This document shows, one piece after another, positions 44,218 to 52,168 of a DNA stretch of 64,000 bases (position 1 is its first letter; each line of letters opens with the position of its first letter). Position numbers and translations under genes: made by a program. The notes beneath the pieces were generated by a model. The model searched no databases and was not told the DNA's origin. It saw only the letters and a program-made list of their open reading frames with translations. The DNA is taken from positions 3,038,001 through 3,102,000 of the forward strand of contig NZ_CP104381.1 of NCBI RefSeq assembly GCF_030582395.1, given 5' to 3'. Origin of the DNA: Ralstonia pickettii (GTDB lineage Bacteria; Pseudomonadota; Gammaproteobacteria; Burkholderiales; Burkholderiaceae).

Positions 44218-45429
44218 ATGCCAGCCTTCCGTTACGAAGCCGCCGACGCCGCCGGCAAGACCGACAAGGGCGTCATCGAAGCCGACAGCGCCCGCCAGGC
44301 GCGCACGCTGCTGAGGGCACGCGGGCTGACACCGCTGCTGGTCGACGCGCTGGGCGCGCAGGCCACCAAGCGCGGCGGGTCGAGCTTCGGCAAGCGGCTC
44401 TCGGCGCAGGAAAACGCACTCGTCACGCGCCAGCTCGCCAGTCTGCTGGTGGCGGGCCTGCCGCTCGATGAAGCGCTGGCCGCGCTGGCCGATCAGGCCG
44501 AACGCGCGTACGTCGGCGAACTGCTCGCGGCCATCCGCGCCGAGGTGGTGGGCGGCAGCTCGCTGTCGGTGGCGCTGGCGCAGCATCCGAAAGATTTTCC
44601 GGACATCTACCGCGCCCTCGTTTCAGCGGGCGAACACTCCGGCAACCTCGGCCTCGTCCTTTCACGCCTGGCCGACTACATCGAGAGCCGCAACGCGCTC
44701 ACATCGAAGATCAAGCTGGCCTTCACGTACCCCGCCATCGTCACGGTGGTGGCGTTTGCGATCGTGATCTTCCTGCTGTCATACGTGGTGCCGCAGGTGG
44801 TGAGCGTGTTTGCCAACACCAAGCAGAAGCTGCCGACGCTCACGATCATCATGCTGTGGCTGTCGGACTTTGTGCGGAACTGGGGGTGGCTGGCGGCGAT
44901 CGTGCTGGTGGCGTTGGGCTTGCTGATCCGCAATCTGCTCAAGCAACCGGCGTTGCGGCTGTCGTGGCACAAGTGGCTGCTGACTGCACCGCTGTTCGGC
45001 AAGCTCGTCCGCGGTTACAACACCGCGCGGTTTGCCAGCACGCTGGCGATTCTGACCAGTGCCGGCGTGCCGATTTTGCGCGGGTTGCAGGCAGCGGGTG
45101 AAACGCTGAACAACGTTGCGCTCAAGACCAACGTGGAAGATGCTTCCACGCGCGTGCGGGAAGGAACTTCGCTGGCGCGGGCGTTGGCAGCGCAGAATCA
45201 GTTTCCGCCTGTGCTGGTGCATTTGATCCGCTCGGGTGAAGCGACGGGGAATCTGCCTGCGATGTTGGAGCGGGCTGCGCAGGGCGAGGCGCAGGAGCTT
45301 GAGCGCCGGACGTTGTTTCTCACGGGCTTGCTGGAGCCGGCGCTGATTTTGACGATGGGTGTGGTGGTGTTGTTGATTGTGCTGGCGGTGTTGATGCCGA
45401 TTATTGAGATTAATCAGTTGGTGCACTGA
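44218..45429 (+). CDS. gspF: Type II secretion platform protein GspF
   Basis: The 403-residue protein has two T2SSF repeats: NALVTRQLASLLVAGLPLDE near the N-terminus and TARFASTLAILTSAGVPIL in the second half. Three membrane segments are visible (near 165-190, 220-240 and 375-395). It interacts with GspE and the pseudopilins in the inner membrane. It is the last gene of the operon; the codons at its 3' end are relatively AT-rich, and a repeat element follows 40 bp later. No gspO (prepilin peptidase) follows. Confidence 0.95.
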   Translation: MPAFRYEAADAAGKTDKGVIEADSARQARTLLRARGLTPLLVDALGAQATKRGGSSFGKRLSAQENALVTRQLASLLVAGLPLDEALAALADQAERAYVGELLAAIRAEVVGGSSLSVALAQHPKDFPDIYRALVSAGEHSGNLGLVLSRLADYIESRNALTSKIKLAFTYPAIVTVVAFAIVIFLLSYVVPQVVSVFANTKQKLPTLTIIMLWLSDFVRNWGWLAAIVLVALGLLIRNLLKQPALRLSWHKWLLTAPLFGKLVRGYNTARFASTLAILTSAGVPILRGLQAAGETLNNVALKTNVEDASTRVREGTSLARALAAQNQFPPVLVHLIRSGEATGNLPAMLERAAQGEAQELERRTLFLTGLLEPALILTMGVVVLLIVLAVLMPIIEINQLVH

Positions 45430-45464
45430 GGTTTTTGGCTTGGTGGTCCACCCCCCTTTCGTTC

Positions 45465-45660
45465 CCTTCCGGGACCGACTCACTTTTCTTTGTCTTGCCA
45501 AAGAAAAGTAAGCAAAAGAAATGCGCGCCCGAGATGGCGACTTCCCCTTGAATTTATGTCGCAGGGAGGGAGGGGAGGCAAACTCGCTGCGCTCAGACAG
45601 CCTCCCCTCTTTTTCCTCCCTGCAACAGAAATTCAAGGCGCCATCTAGGGCAGGAAAGTC
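45465..45660 (+). repeat. Structured dispersed repeat, copy 2 of 3
   Basis: Same element as at 6270-6460. The small hairpin ACTTTTCTTTG / CAAAGAAAAGT (45482-45492, 45499-45509) has one extra T in the left arm and one extra A in the right arm compared with the others, so the pair is preserved. The long hairpin pairs GATGGCG and CCTTGAATTT (45533-45555) with AAATTCAAGGCGCCATC (45629-45645). The cap is AAACTCGCTGCGCTCAGACA. It begins about 36 bp after gspF. Confidence 0.9.
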
Positions 45661-45693
45661 AAAAAACAAAGCCACACCCTCGGGGCGCAAGCC

Positions 45694-45737
45694 CAAAAGA
45701 AAAGGCCAACCTCGCGACGGGTGGGCCTTTTTCTTTT
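45694..45737. terminator. Bidirectional terminator-like hairpin between the two repeat copies
   Basis: AAAAGAAAAGGCCAACC and GGGTGGGCCTTTTTCTTTT form a nearly perfect A/T-flanked stem with a loop around TCGCGAC. It has T runs on both strands, so it can stop transcription from either side. Confidence 0.75.
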
Positions 45738-45744
45738 GACGTTG

Positions 45745-45945
45745 AGCCCTTGATGGCGCCTTGAATTTTCGTAAGCGGGCGGAAAAAAGGTGGGGAACTG
45801 TCTGAGCGAAGCGAGTTTTCCCCACCTCCGCCCGGTTACGCAAATTCAAGGGATGGGTCGCCATCTCGGGCGCGCCTTTCTTTGCTTACTTTCTTTGGCA
45901 AGACAAAGAAAGTGAGTCAGCCCCGGCAGGGGATGAAACAAGGGA
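45745..45945 (-). repeat. Structured dispersed repeat, copy 3 of 3 (inverted)
   Basis: Reverse-complement copy of the same element. The long hairpin arms are GATGGCGCCTTGAATTT (45752-45768) and AAATTCAAGG plus CGCCATC (45842-45851, 45859-45865). The small hairpin is ACTTTCTTTG / CAAAGAAAGT (45888-45897, 45904-45913). Its inner arms are different in sequence from copy 2 (here G-rich GGCGGAGGTGGGGAA and its partner) yet still pair. With copy 2 it makes an inverted pair around a terminator. Confidence 0.9.
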
Positions 45946-46003
45946 TGCACCACCAAGACCAAACCAAAACCAAAACCAACGACTACCCCGCCCCCTAACG
46001 ACA

Positions 46004-46687
46004 TCACGACATCACCACATCCCCCACCGGCACCCGCGCACTATCCCTCCACTCCCGCACATAGTCAGGTGTACCCGCAGGCGCGGCCTGCACCACCGGC
46101 GGCAACGGCAACAGCGCCATCGGCAGCACCCCAGCCCACACAGGCAACTCAAGGTCTTCAGCATCATCCTTCGGCCCGCCCGTGCGCACTTTGCACGCCG
46201 CCTCATCCAGCGGAATCCGCAGCACGGTCGTGGCGGCCAGTTCCTTGGCATTGCCAGGCCGTGCCTGCTGCGAACGGCCAGGCGCGAGCACTTCCATGAA
46301 CGTATCGAGCACCGCAGGCTTCTGCGAATCCGGCACGATTTCGAACGCGCCATAGATAACGGCCGACCGATAGTTCATCGAATGATTGAACGCCGAGCGC
46401 GCCAGCACCAGGCCATCGAGGTGCGTGATGGTCACGCAGACCTGCGCGCCGCTACCTGCCAACCTGAGCATGCGGCTGCCGTTGGAACCGTGGATGTAGA
46501 GATGACCGCCCTCGCGCCAGCACGCGGTGGGGATGCAATGCACGCCATGATCGTCGGCGAAGGCGATGTGGCAGACGTAGGCCTCGTCAAGGATGGCATG
46601 CAGCGTGGTGCGGTCGTAGTGGCCGCGGTGCGCGACGCGGCGCACGCGGGTCCGTGCGGTGGGCGATGTGGGCTCTGTGGTGGACAT
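46004..46687 (-). CDS. PNPOx-like FMN-binding split-barrel protein (pyridoxamine 5'-phosphate oxidase family)
   Basis: The 227-residue protein has VRRVAHRGHYDRTTLHAILD then VCHIAFADDHGVHCIPTACW and LYIHGSNGSRML, the pattern of the flavin-nucleotide binding pyridoxamine 5'-phosphate oxidase-like group. It probably binds FMN or another flavin; the substrate is not known. It is divergently transcribed from a MocR regulator that typically senses pyridoxal phosphate, a common pairing that suggests a link with vitamin B6. GGAGCC lies upstream of the ATG at 46687. Confidence 0.88.
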   Translation of the reverse strand: MSTTEPTSPTARTRVRRVAHRGHYDRTTLHAILDEAYVCHIAFADDHGVHCIPTACWREGGHLYIHGSNGSRMLRLAGSGAQVCVTITHLDGLVLARSAFNHSMNYRSAVIYGAFEIVPDSQKPAVLDTFMEVLAPGRSQQARPGNAKELAATTVLRIPLDEAACKVRTGGPKDDAEDLELPVWAGVLPMALLPLPPVVQAAPAGTPDYVREWRDSARVPVGDVVMS

Positions 46688-46779
46688 GTGGGGCTCCGGA
46701 TCGTCAATCGATAGGCCGACGGTAAAAAAACCGTGGCACCATGCATAGACCCACAAAAGCCAGAATTCCTGGAGCCACG
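46688..46779. promoter_or_regulatory. Divergent promoter region of PNPOx-like and mocR genes
   Basis: The 92 bases between the two start codons hold both promoters and, by analogy with MocR systems, the regulator site. ATCGATAGGCCGACGGT around 46710 is the most structured part. No certain -35/-10 pair was identified. Confidence 0.4.
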
Positions 46780-48249
46780 ATGGATTACGGGGTCCTGCTG
46801 TCGAACTACGAACGCACATCGATGCACGGCGAAGGCGGAACGCGCACTTCGCAGCAGCAACGGCTGTATGCGTGCCTGCGTACCGCCATCCTGAGCGGAC
46901 AGATCGAGGAAGGTACGCGCCTGGCGCCATCGCGCACGCTGGCCGAAGAGCTGGGCATTGCGCGCAACTCGGTGCTCTACGCCTACGAGCAACTCGCCGC
47001 GGAGGGCTTCGTGCTCAGCCGACGGCAAGGCACGGTGGTGGCGCGCGTTGGCCTGCAGCAGACGCCCACGCCAGCGCCCGAAGCCGCGCCCGAGCTCTCG
47101 CGCCGCGTGAAAGACCTCGAACGCCCGCGCGGCGGCATGGACGACCTGCTGCCCTTCCTGCCCGGTACGCCCGCGCTGGATGAGTTTCCGCTCGCGCAAT
47201 GGCGCCGCTGCATGGAGCGCGGGTGGCGCCGCATCGGTCCGGGGCAGATGGGCTACGGCCCGGTCGAAGGCAATGTCGCCCTGCGTCAGGCCGTGGCGGA
47301 ATACCTGCGCGTTTCGCGCGGCGTGCGCTGCGACGCGACGCAGGTTTTCATCACCGACGGCACGCAGAACAGCCTCGACATGTGCGCGCGCACGCTGGCC
47401 GATGCAGGCGACACCGCGTGGATCGAAAACCCCGGTTATTACGGTGCCCGCGCCGCCTTGCAGGCCGCAGACATGCGATTGATCCCGATCAGCGTCGATG
47501 TGGACGGTCTCGCCCCGCGCGAAGAAGACTGGCGCGACACGCCGCCCCGGCTCATCTACATCACGCCGTCGCACCAATATCCGCTCGGCGCGGTGATGAG
47601 CCTGGAGCGCCGTCTCTCGCTCATCCAGCACGCACGCGCTGCTGGCGCATGGATCATCGAAGACGACTACGACAGCGAGTTCCGCCACACGGGTGCGCCC
47701 CTGTCCGCCGTGCAGGGGCTGACTGAGAATGCGCCGGTCGTCTATCTCGGCACGTTCAGCAAGATGCTGTTCCCGGCACTGCGCCTCGGCTATATGGTGG
47801 TGCCGCCTGCGCTGGTACCCGCTCTGAAGAAGACGGCCGGTGCGCTGATGCTGCGCGGGCGCGTGGCTGAGCAGCTGGCGCTGGCCGAGTTCATCGAGGC
47901 AGGACATTTCACGCGGCACCTTAGGCGCATGCGTCGCCTCTATGGCGAGCGCCGCGATGCGCTGCAGGCCGCGATCGAGCGCCACCTTGATGGCATCGTC
48001 ACCGTATCGGGCGGCGCGGGCGGCATGCATCTTTCCGCCCGGCTCGACGCCCCGGTGCCCGACACCGAAGTCAGCCGGGCCGCCCGTGCGCACGGAATGG
48101 TGTTGCGGCCGCTGTCGCGCTTCTGCCTGCCGGGCACGCTGACGGCGCAATACAACGGCCTTGTGCTCGGTTACGGCAACGTGCCGGCCGAAGCGATGGA
48201 CGGATTGGTGAAGCGCATGCGGGACGTCATCGAAAGCGTGAGGGGCTGA
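46780..48249 (+). CDS. MocR/PdxR-type GntR regulator with aminotransferase domain
   Basis: The 489-residue protein has a GntR winged helix (RLYACLRTAILSGQIEEGTR then SRTLAEELGIARNSVLYAYE, about 30-85). A fold-type I aminotransferase-like effector domain follows with GTQNSLDMCARTL, YITPSHQYPLG and the PLP lysine in TFSKMLFPALRLGYM (Lys328). This is the MocR family, which uses PLP as ligand and regulates a divergent gene. Here the divergent target is the PNPOx-like gene, 92 bp away. GGAG precedes the ATG at 46780; an ATG at 46741 is less well placed. Confidence 0.94.
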   Translation: MDYGVLLSNYERTSMHGEGGTRTSQQQRLYACLRTAILSGQIEEGTRLAPSRTLAEELGIARNSVLYAYEQLAAEGFVLSRRQGTVVARVGLQQTPTPAPEAAPELSRRVKDLERPRGGMDDLLPFLPGTPALDEFPLAQWRRCMERGWRRIGPGQMGYGPVEGNVALRQAVAEYLRVSRGVRCDATQVFITDGTQNSLDMCARTLADAGDTAWIENPGYYGARAALQAADMRLIPISVDVDGLAPREEDWRDTPPRLIYITPSHQYPLGAVMSLERRLSLIQHARAAGAWIIEDDYDSEFRHTGAPLSAVQGLTENAPVVYLGTFSKMLFPALRLGYMVVPPALVPALKKTAGALMLRGRVAEQLALAEFIEAGHFTRHLRRMRRLYGERRDALQAAIERHLDGIVTVSGGAGGMHLSARLDAPVPDTEVSRAARAHGMVLRPLSRFCLPGTLTAQYNGLVLGYGNVPAEAMDGLVKRMRDVIESVRG

Positions 48250-48290
48250 CTCGCCAGTGCAGCCGTGCGCTGCATGGCTTTGCCGCAAAC

Positions 48291-48318
48291 GTTGCATGCA
48301 CCGCACAACCGGTGCAAC
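48291..48318. promoter_or_regulatory. Inverted repeat upstream of the indolepyruvate oxidoreductase gene
   Basis: TGCACCG (48297-48303) and CGGTGCA (48310-48316) pair across CACAAC and are embedded in GTTGCA...GCAAC. It lies 40-70 bp downstream of the mocR stop and about 215 bp before the start at 48531, with no T tail, so an operator is more likely than a terminator. Confidence 0.45.
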
Positions 48319-48530
48319 CCCGTCTCACGACGACGTGCACGCGTGCATCAGGCACCACAACCAAGGGAAAACCCGCCCCCATTCTTGCTGCGTTGCACGG
48401 TGTTCCGAATGTCACGCGATGCTACGATGCCTCGACCTATGGCTGTCTGCCAGTTTCCACAAGAAGCGGCGCAGGCGGCACCAAAAGAGACCTGCTGTCG
48501 GTGATCCCGGCACACCCACACGGAGCACGC

Positions 48531-51500
48531 ATGAATGCCCCTCTGAACGACGCGCTACGCCGCGCGCTCGAAACTGTTTCCCTGGACGACAAGTACACGC
48601 TCGAGCGTGGCCGCATCTACATCAGCGGCACGCAGGCACTGGTGCGTCTGCCGATGCTGCAACAGGAGCGCGACCGCGCCGCTGGGCTGAACACGGCGGG
48701 CTTCATCTCCGGCTACCGCGGTTCGCCGCTGGGTGCGCTGGACCAGGCCTTGTGGAAGGCCAAGAAGCATCTGGCCGGCCACAACATCGTCTTCCAGGCG
48801 GGGCTCAACGAAGACCTGGCCGCCACGGCGGTCTGGGGCTCGCAGCAGGTCAATCTGTATCCGAACGCCAAGTTCAGCGGCGTGTTCGGCATGTGGTACG
48901 GCAAGGGGCCGGGCGTGGACCGCACGATCGACGTGTTCAAGCACGCCAACTCGGCGGGCTCGTCCGCGCATGGCGGCGTGCTGGTACTGGCAGGCGATGA
49001 CCACGCCGCCAAGTCGTCCACGCTGGCGCACCAGTCCGAGCACGTCTTCAAGGCGGCCGGCATTCCGGTGCTGTATCCGTCCAACGTGCAGGAATACCTC
49101 GACTACGGCCTGCATGGCTGGGCAATGAGCCGCTACTCTGGCCTGTGGGTCTCGATGAAGTGCGTGACGGACGTGGTGGAATCGTCGGCTTCGGTCGACG
49201 TCGATCCGCACCGCGCGCAGATCATCCTGCCCGAAGATTTCGTCATGCCGCAGGGCGGCCTGAACATCCGCTGGCCCGATCCGCCGCTGGTGCAGGAAGC
49301 GCGCCTGCTCGACTACAAGTGGTACGCCGGTCTGTCGTACGTGCGGGCCAACAAGCTGGACCGCGTGGTGCTCGATTCGCCGCAGGCGCGCTTCGGCATC
49401 ATGACCGCCGGCAAGGCGTATCTGGACGTGCGCCAGGCGCTGGTCGATCTCGGCCTGGATGAGGACACCTGCCGCCGCATCGGCATCCGCCTGTACAAGG
49501 TCGGTTGCGTGTGGCCGCTGGAAGCGCACGGCGCGCGTGCGTTTGCGGAGGGGCTGCAAGAGATTCTGGTGGTGGAAGAAAAGCGCCAGATCCTGGAATA
49601 CCAGCTCAAGGAAGAGCTGTACAACTACCGCGACGACGTGCGTCCGCGCGTGTACGGCAAGTTTGACGAGCGCGACAACGCCGGCGGCGAATGGTCGGTG
49701 CCGATGGCCAACTGGCTGCTGCCGGCGCATTACGAGCTGTCGCCTGCGCTGATCGCCCGCGCCATCGCCACGCGCCTGGAAAAGTTCGAGCTGCCGTCGG
49801 ACGTGCGCGCACGCATCGCTTCGCGCATCGCCATCATCGACGCCAAAGAGAAGGCGCTCGCCAAGCCGCGCGTTACCGCCGAGCGCAAGCCGTGGTTCTG
49901 CTCGGGCTGCCCGCACAACACGTCGACCAACGTGCCGGAAGGCTCGCGCGCGCTGGCCGGCATCGGCTGCCACTACATGACCGTGTGGATGGATCGCCGC
50001 ACCGACACCTTCAGCCAGATGGGCGGCGAAGGCGTGGCGTGGATCGGTCAGATGCCGTTTTCGGGCGACCAGCACGTGTTCGCCAACCTCGGCGACGGAA
50101 CGTATTACCACTCCGGCCTGCTGGCGATTCGGGCCTCCATCGCGGCCAAGGTGAACATCACCTACAAGATCCTCTACAACGACGCCGTGGCCATGACGGG
50201 CGGCCAGCCGGTCGACGGCCCGCTGTCGGTGCCGCAGATTGCCGCGCAGGTCTACGCCGAAGGCACGTCGCGCATCGTCATCGTCACGGACGAGCCGGAG
50301 AAGTACAACGCCGCCATCAAGCTGCCCGAAGGCGTAACGGTGCACCACCGTGATCGCCTTGACGCCATTCAGCGCGAGCTGCGCGAGGTGCAAGGCACCA
50401 GCGTGTTGATCTACGACCAGACCTGCGCGACGGAAAAGCGCCGCCGCCGCAAGCGCGGCACGATGGTTGATCCGGCCCGCCGCGCGTTCATCAACGACGC
50501 CGTGTGCGAAGGCTGCGGCGATTGCTCGGTCAAGTCGAACTGCCTGTCGGTCGAGCCGCTGGAAACGGAGCTGGGCACGAAGCGCAAGATCAACCAGTCG
50601 TCCTGTAACAAGGATTTCTCGTGCGTGAACGGCTTCTGCCCGAGCTTCGTAACGGCCGAGGGCGCGCAGGTGCGCAAGCCGGAATCCCACGGCGTGTCGA
50701 TGGAAGGCTTGCCGCTGCTGCCGCATCCTGAGCTGCCCGCCATCCAGCGCGCGTACGGCGTGCTGGTGACCGGCGTGGGCGGCACGGGCGTGGTGACGAT
50801 CGGCGGCCTGCTCGGCATGGCCGCGCACATCGAAGGCAAGGGCGTGACCGTGCTCGACATGGCGGGCCTGGCGCAGAAAGGCGGCGCCGTGCTCTCGCAC
50901 GTGCAGATCGGCGAGCGCCCCGATTCGATCCACGCCACGCGCATCGCCATGGGCGAGGCGGACCTCGTGATCGGCTGCGACGCGATTGTCTCGGCGTCGG
51001 ATGAAGTGCTGTCGAAGGTGCAGCACGGTCAGACGCGCGCCATCATCAACAGCACGGCATCACCCACGGCCGACTTCATCAAGAACCCGAACTGGCGCTT
51101 CCCGGGCAGCTCGGCAGAGGCGGACATCCGCGCGGCCGTCGGCGACGCCTGCGCGTTTGAAGACGCCAACACGCTGGCCGTGCGCCTGCTGGGCGACGCC
51201 ATCTTCACCAACCCGCTGGTGCTCGGCTTCGCGTGGCAAAAAGGCTGGGTTCCGCTGACGCACGACGCGCTCATCCGCGCGATCGAACTCAACGGCGTGG
51301 CCGTCGAGAAGAACAAGACCGCGTTCGAATGGGGCCGCCACCTTGCTCAGGACCGCGACGCGGTGCTCAAGCTCGCCGGCGATGCGCCCCGTGCCAAGGC
51401 CGACGTCATCGCCCTGCCCTCGCTCGACACGCTGATCGCCCGCCGCGTCGACCTGCTGACCGCCTACCAGAATGCTGCATATGCCGCTGAATTCCGCGCG

Positions 51501-52091
51501 GTGGTGGAGCGCGTGCGTGCAGCAGAAGCCGCCGTGGTGGGTGCCGGCCAGCCGCTGGCGCTGACGGAAGCCGTGGTGCGCAATCTGTCGAAGCTGATGG
51601 CGTACAAGGACGAATACGAAGTCGCCCGCCTGTACACCGATCCGGCATTCCTCGACAAGCTGCGCGCCCAGTTCGAAGGCGAACCCGGCCGCGACTACCA
51701 GCTCAACTTCTGGCTCGCGCCGCCCATGACGGCCAAGCGTGACGAGAAGGGCCACCTGGTCAAGCAACGCTTCGGTCCGAACACGATGCGGATCTTCAAG
51801 GTGCTCGCCAAGCTCAAGGGCCTGCGCGGCACGGCGCTCGACATCTTCGGCAAGACCGAAGAACGCCGCACCGAGCGCGCGCTGATCGGCGAATACCGCG
51901 CGCTGGTCGATGAACTGGTGAAGGGCCTGACGGCGCAAAAGCTGGCGCAAGCCGTGGAACTGGCTCGCCTGCCGGAGGACATCCGCGGCTTCGGCCATGT
52001 GAAGGAGGCCAACCTGGCTGCGGCGCGCATCCGCTGGAACAAGCTGCTGGCCCAGTGGCGCGATCCGGCGGCGGCACAGCAGGCGGCCTGA
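48531..52091 (+). CDS. Indolepyruvate ferredoxin oxidoreductase, single-chain (IorAB-type fusion)
   Basis: The 1186-residue enzyme oxidatively decarboxylates aryl-pyruvates such as indolepyruvate to aryl-acetyl-CoA, with TPP and iron-sulfur clusters. The N-terminal half (GLNTAGFISGYRGSPLGALD, the TPP-domain segment FANLGDGTYYHSGLLA, and PWFCSGCPHNTSTN) and the C-terminal 2-oxoacid:acceptor domain (GVGGTGVVTIGGLLGMAAHI) are fused in one chain. The ferredoxin-like cysteines CEGCGDC (659-665) plus Cys670 are present. Fused aerobic-type versions are common in betaproteobacteria. It is the first gene after mocR, read the same way, with a 281-bp leader region that lacks a gene; GGAG is 6 bases before the ATG. 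Confidence 0.93.
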   Translation: MNAPLNDALRRALETVSLDDKYTLERGRIYISGTQALVRLPMLQQERDRAAGLNTAGFISGYRGSPLGALDQALWKAKKHLAGHNIVFQAGLNEDLAATAVWGSQQVNLYPNAKFSGVFGMWYGKGPGVDRTIDVFKHANSAGSSAHGGVLVLAGDDHAAKSSTLAHQSEHVFKAAGIPVLYPSNVQEYLDYGLHGWAMSRYSGLWVSMKCVTDVVESSASVDVDPHRAQIILPEDFVMPQGGLNIRWPDPPLVQEARLLDYKWYAGLSYVRANKLDRVVLDSPQARFGIMTAGKAYLDVRQALVDLGLDEDTCRRIGIRLYKVGCVWPLEAHGARAFAEGLQEILVVEEKRQILEYQLKEELYNYRDDVRPRVYGKFDERDNAGGEWSVPMANWLLPAHYELSPALIARAIATRLEKFELPSDVRARIASRIAIIDAKEKALAKPRVTAERKPWFCSGCPHNTSTNVPEGSRALAGIGCHYMTVWMDRRTDTFSQMGGEGVAWIGQMPFSGDQHVFANLGDGTYYHSGLLAIRASIAAKVNITYKILYNDAVAMTGGQPVDGPLSVPQIAAQVYAEGTSRIVIVTDEPEKYNAAIKLPEGVTVHHRDRLDAIQRELREVQGTSVLIYDQTCATEKRRRRKRGTMVDPARRAFINDAVCEGCGDCSVKSNCLSVEPLETELGTKRKINQSSCNKDFSCVNGFCPSFVTAEGAQVRKPESHGVSMEGLPLLPHPELPAIQRAYGVLVTGVGGTGVVTIGGLLGMAAHIEGKGVTVLDMAGLAQKGGAVLSHVQIGERPDSIHATRIAMGEADLVIGCDAIVSASDEVLSKVQHGQTRAIINSTASPTADFIKNPNWRFPGSSAEADIRAAVGDACAFEDANTLAVRLLGDAIFTNPLVLGFAWQKGWVPLTHDALIRAIELNGVAVEKNKTAFEWGRHLAQDRDAVLKLAGDAPRAKADVIALPSLDTLIARRVDLLTAYQNAAYAAEFRAVVERVRAAEAAVVGAGQPLALTEAVVRNLSKLMAYKDEYEVARLYTDPAFLDKLRAQFEGEPGRDYQLNFWLAPPMTAKRDEKGHLVKQRFGPNTMRIFKVLAKLKGLRGTALDIFGKTEERRTERALIGEYRALVDELVKGLTAQKLAQAVELARLPEDIRGFGHVKEANLAAARIRWNKLLAQWRDPAAAQQAA

Positions 52092-52120
52092 TCGGCGCTA
52101 AGCGTTCGGCATCGCCAATA

Positions 52121-52148
52121 AAAAACGGAGGCTTCTGCCTCCGTTTTT
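52121..52148. terminator. Bidirectional intrinsic terminator between ior gene and sbcB
   Basis: AAAAACGGAGGC, TTCT, GCCTCCGTTTTT: 12-bp perfect inverted repeat with T tails on both strands between two convergent genes. Confidence 0.95.
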
Positions 52149-52168
52149 CTTGGTGCGCCCCCGCTACG

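Noticed and set aside
45465..45945. CRISPR array
   Set aside because: Only two long copies in inverted orientation, without short regularly spaced repeats and spacers.
48555..51026. 823-codon minus-strand frame opposite the indolepyruvate oxidoreductase gene
   Set aside because: Shadow of a 1186-residue recognised enzyme.
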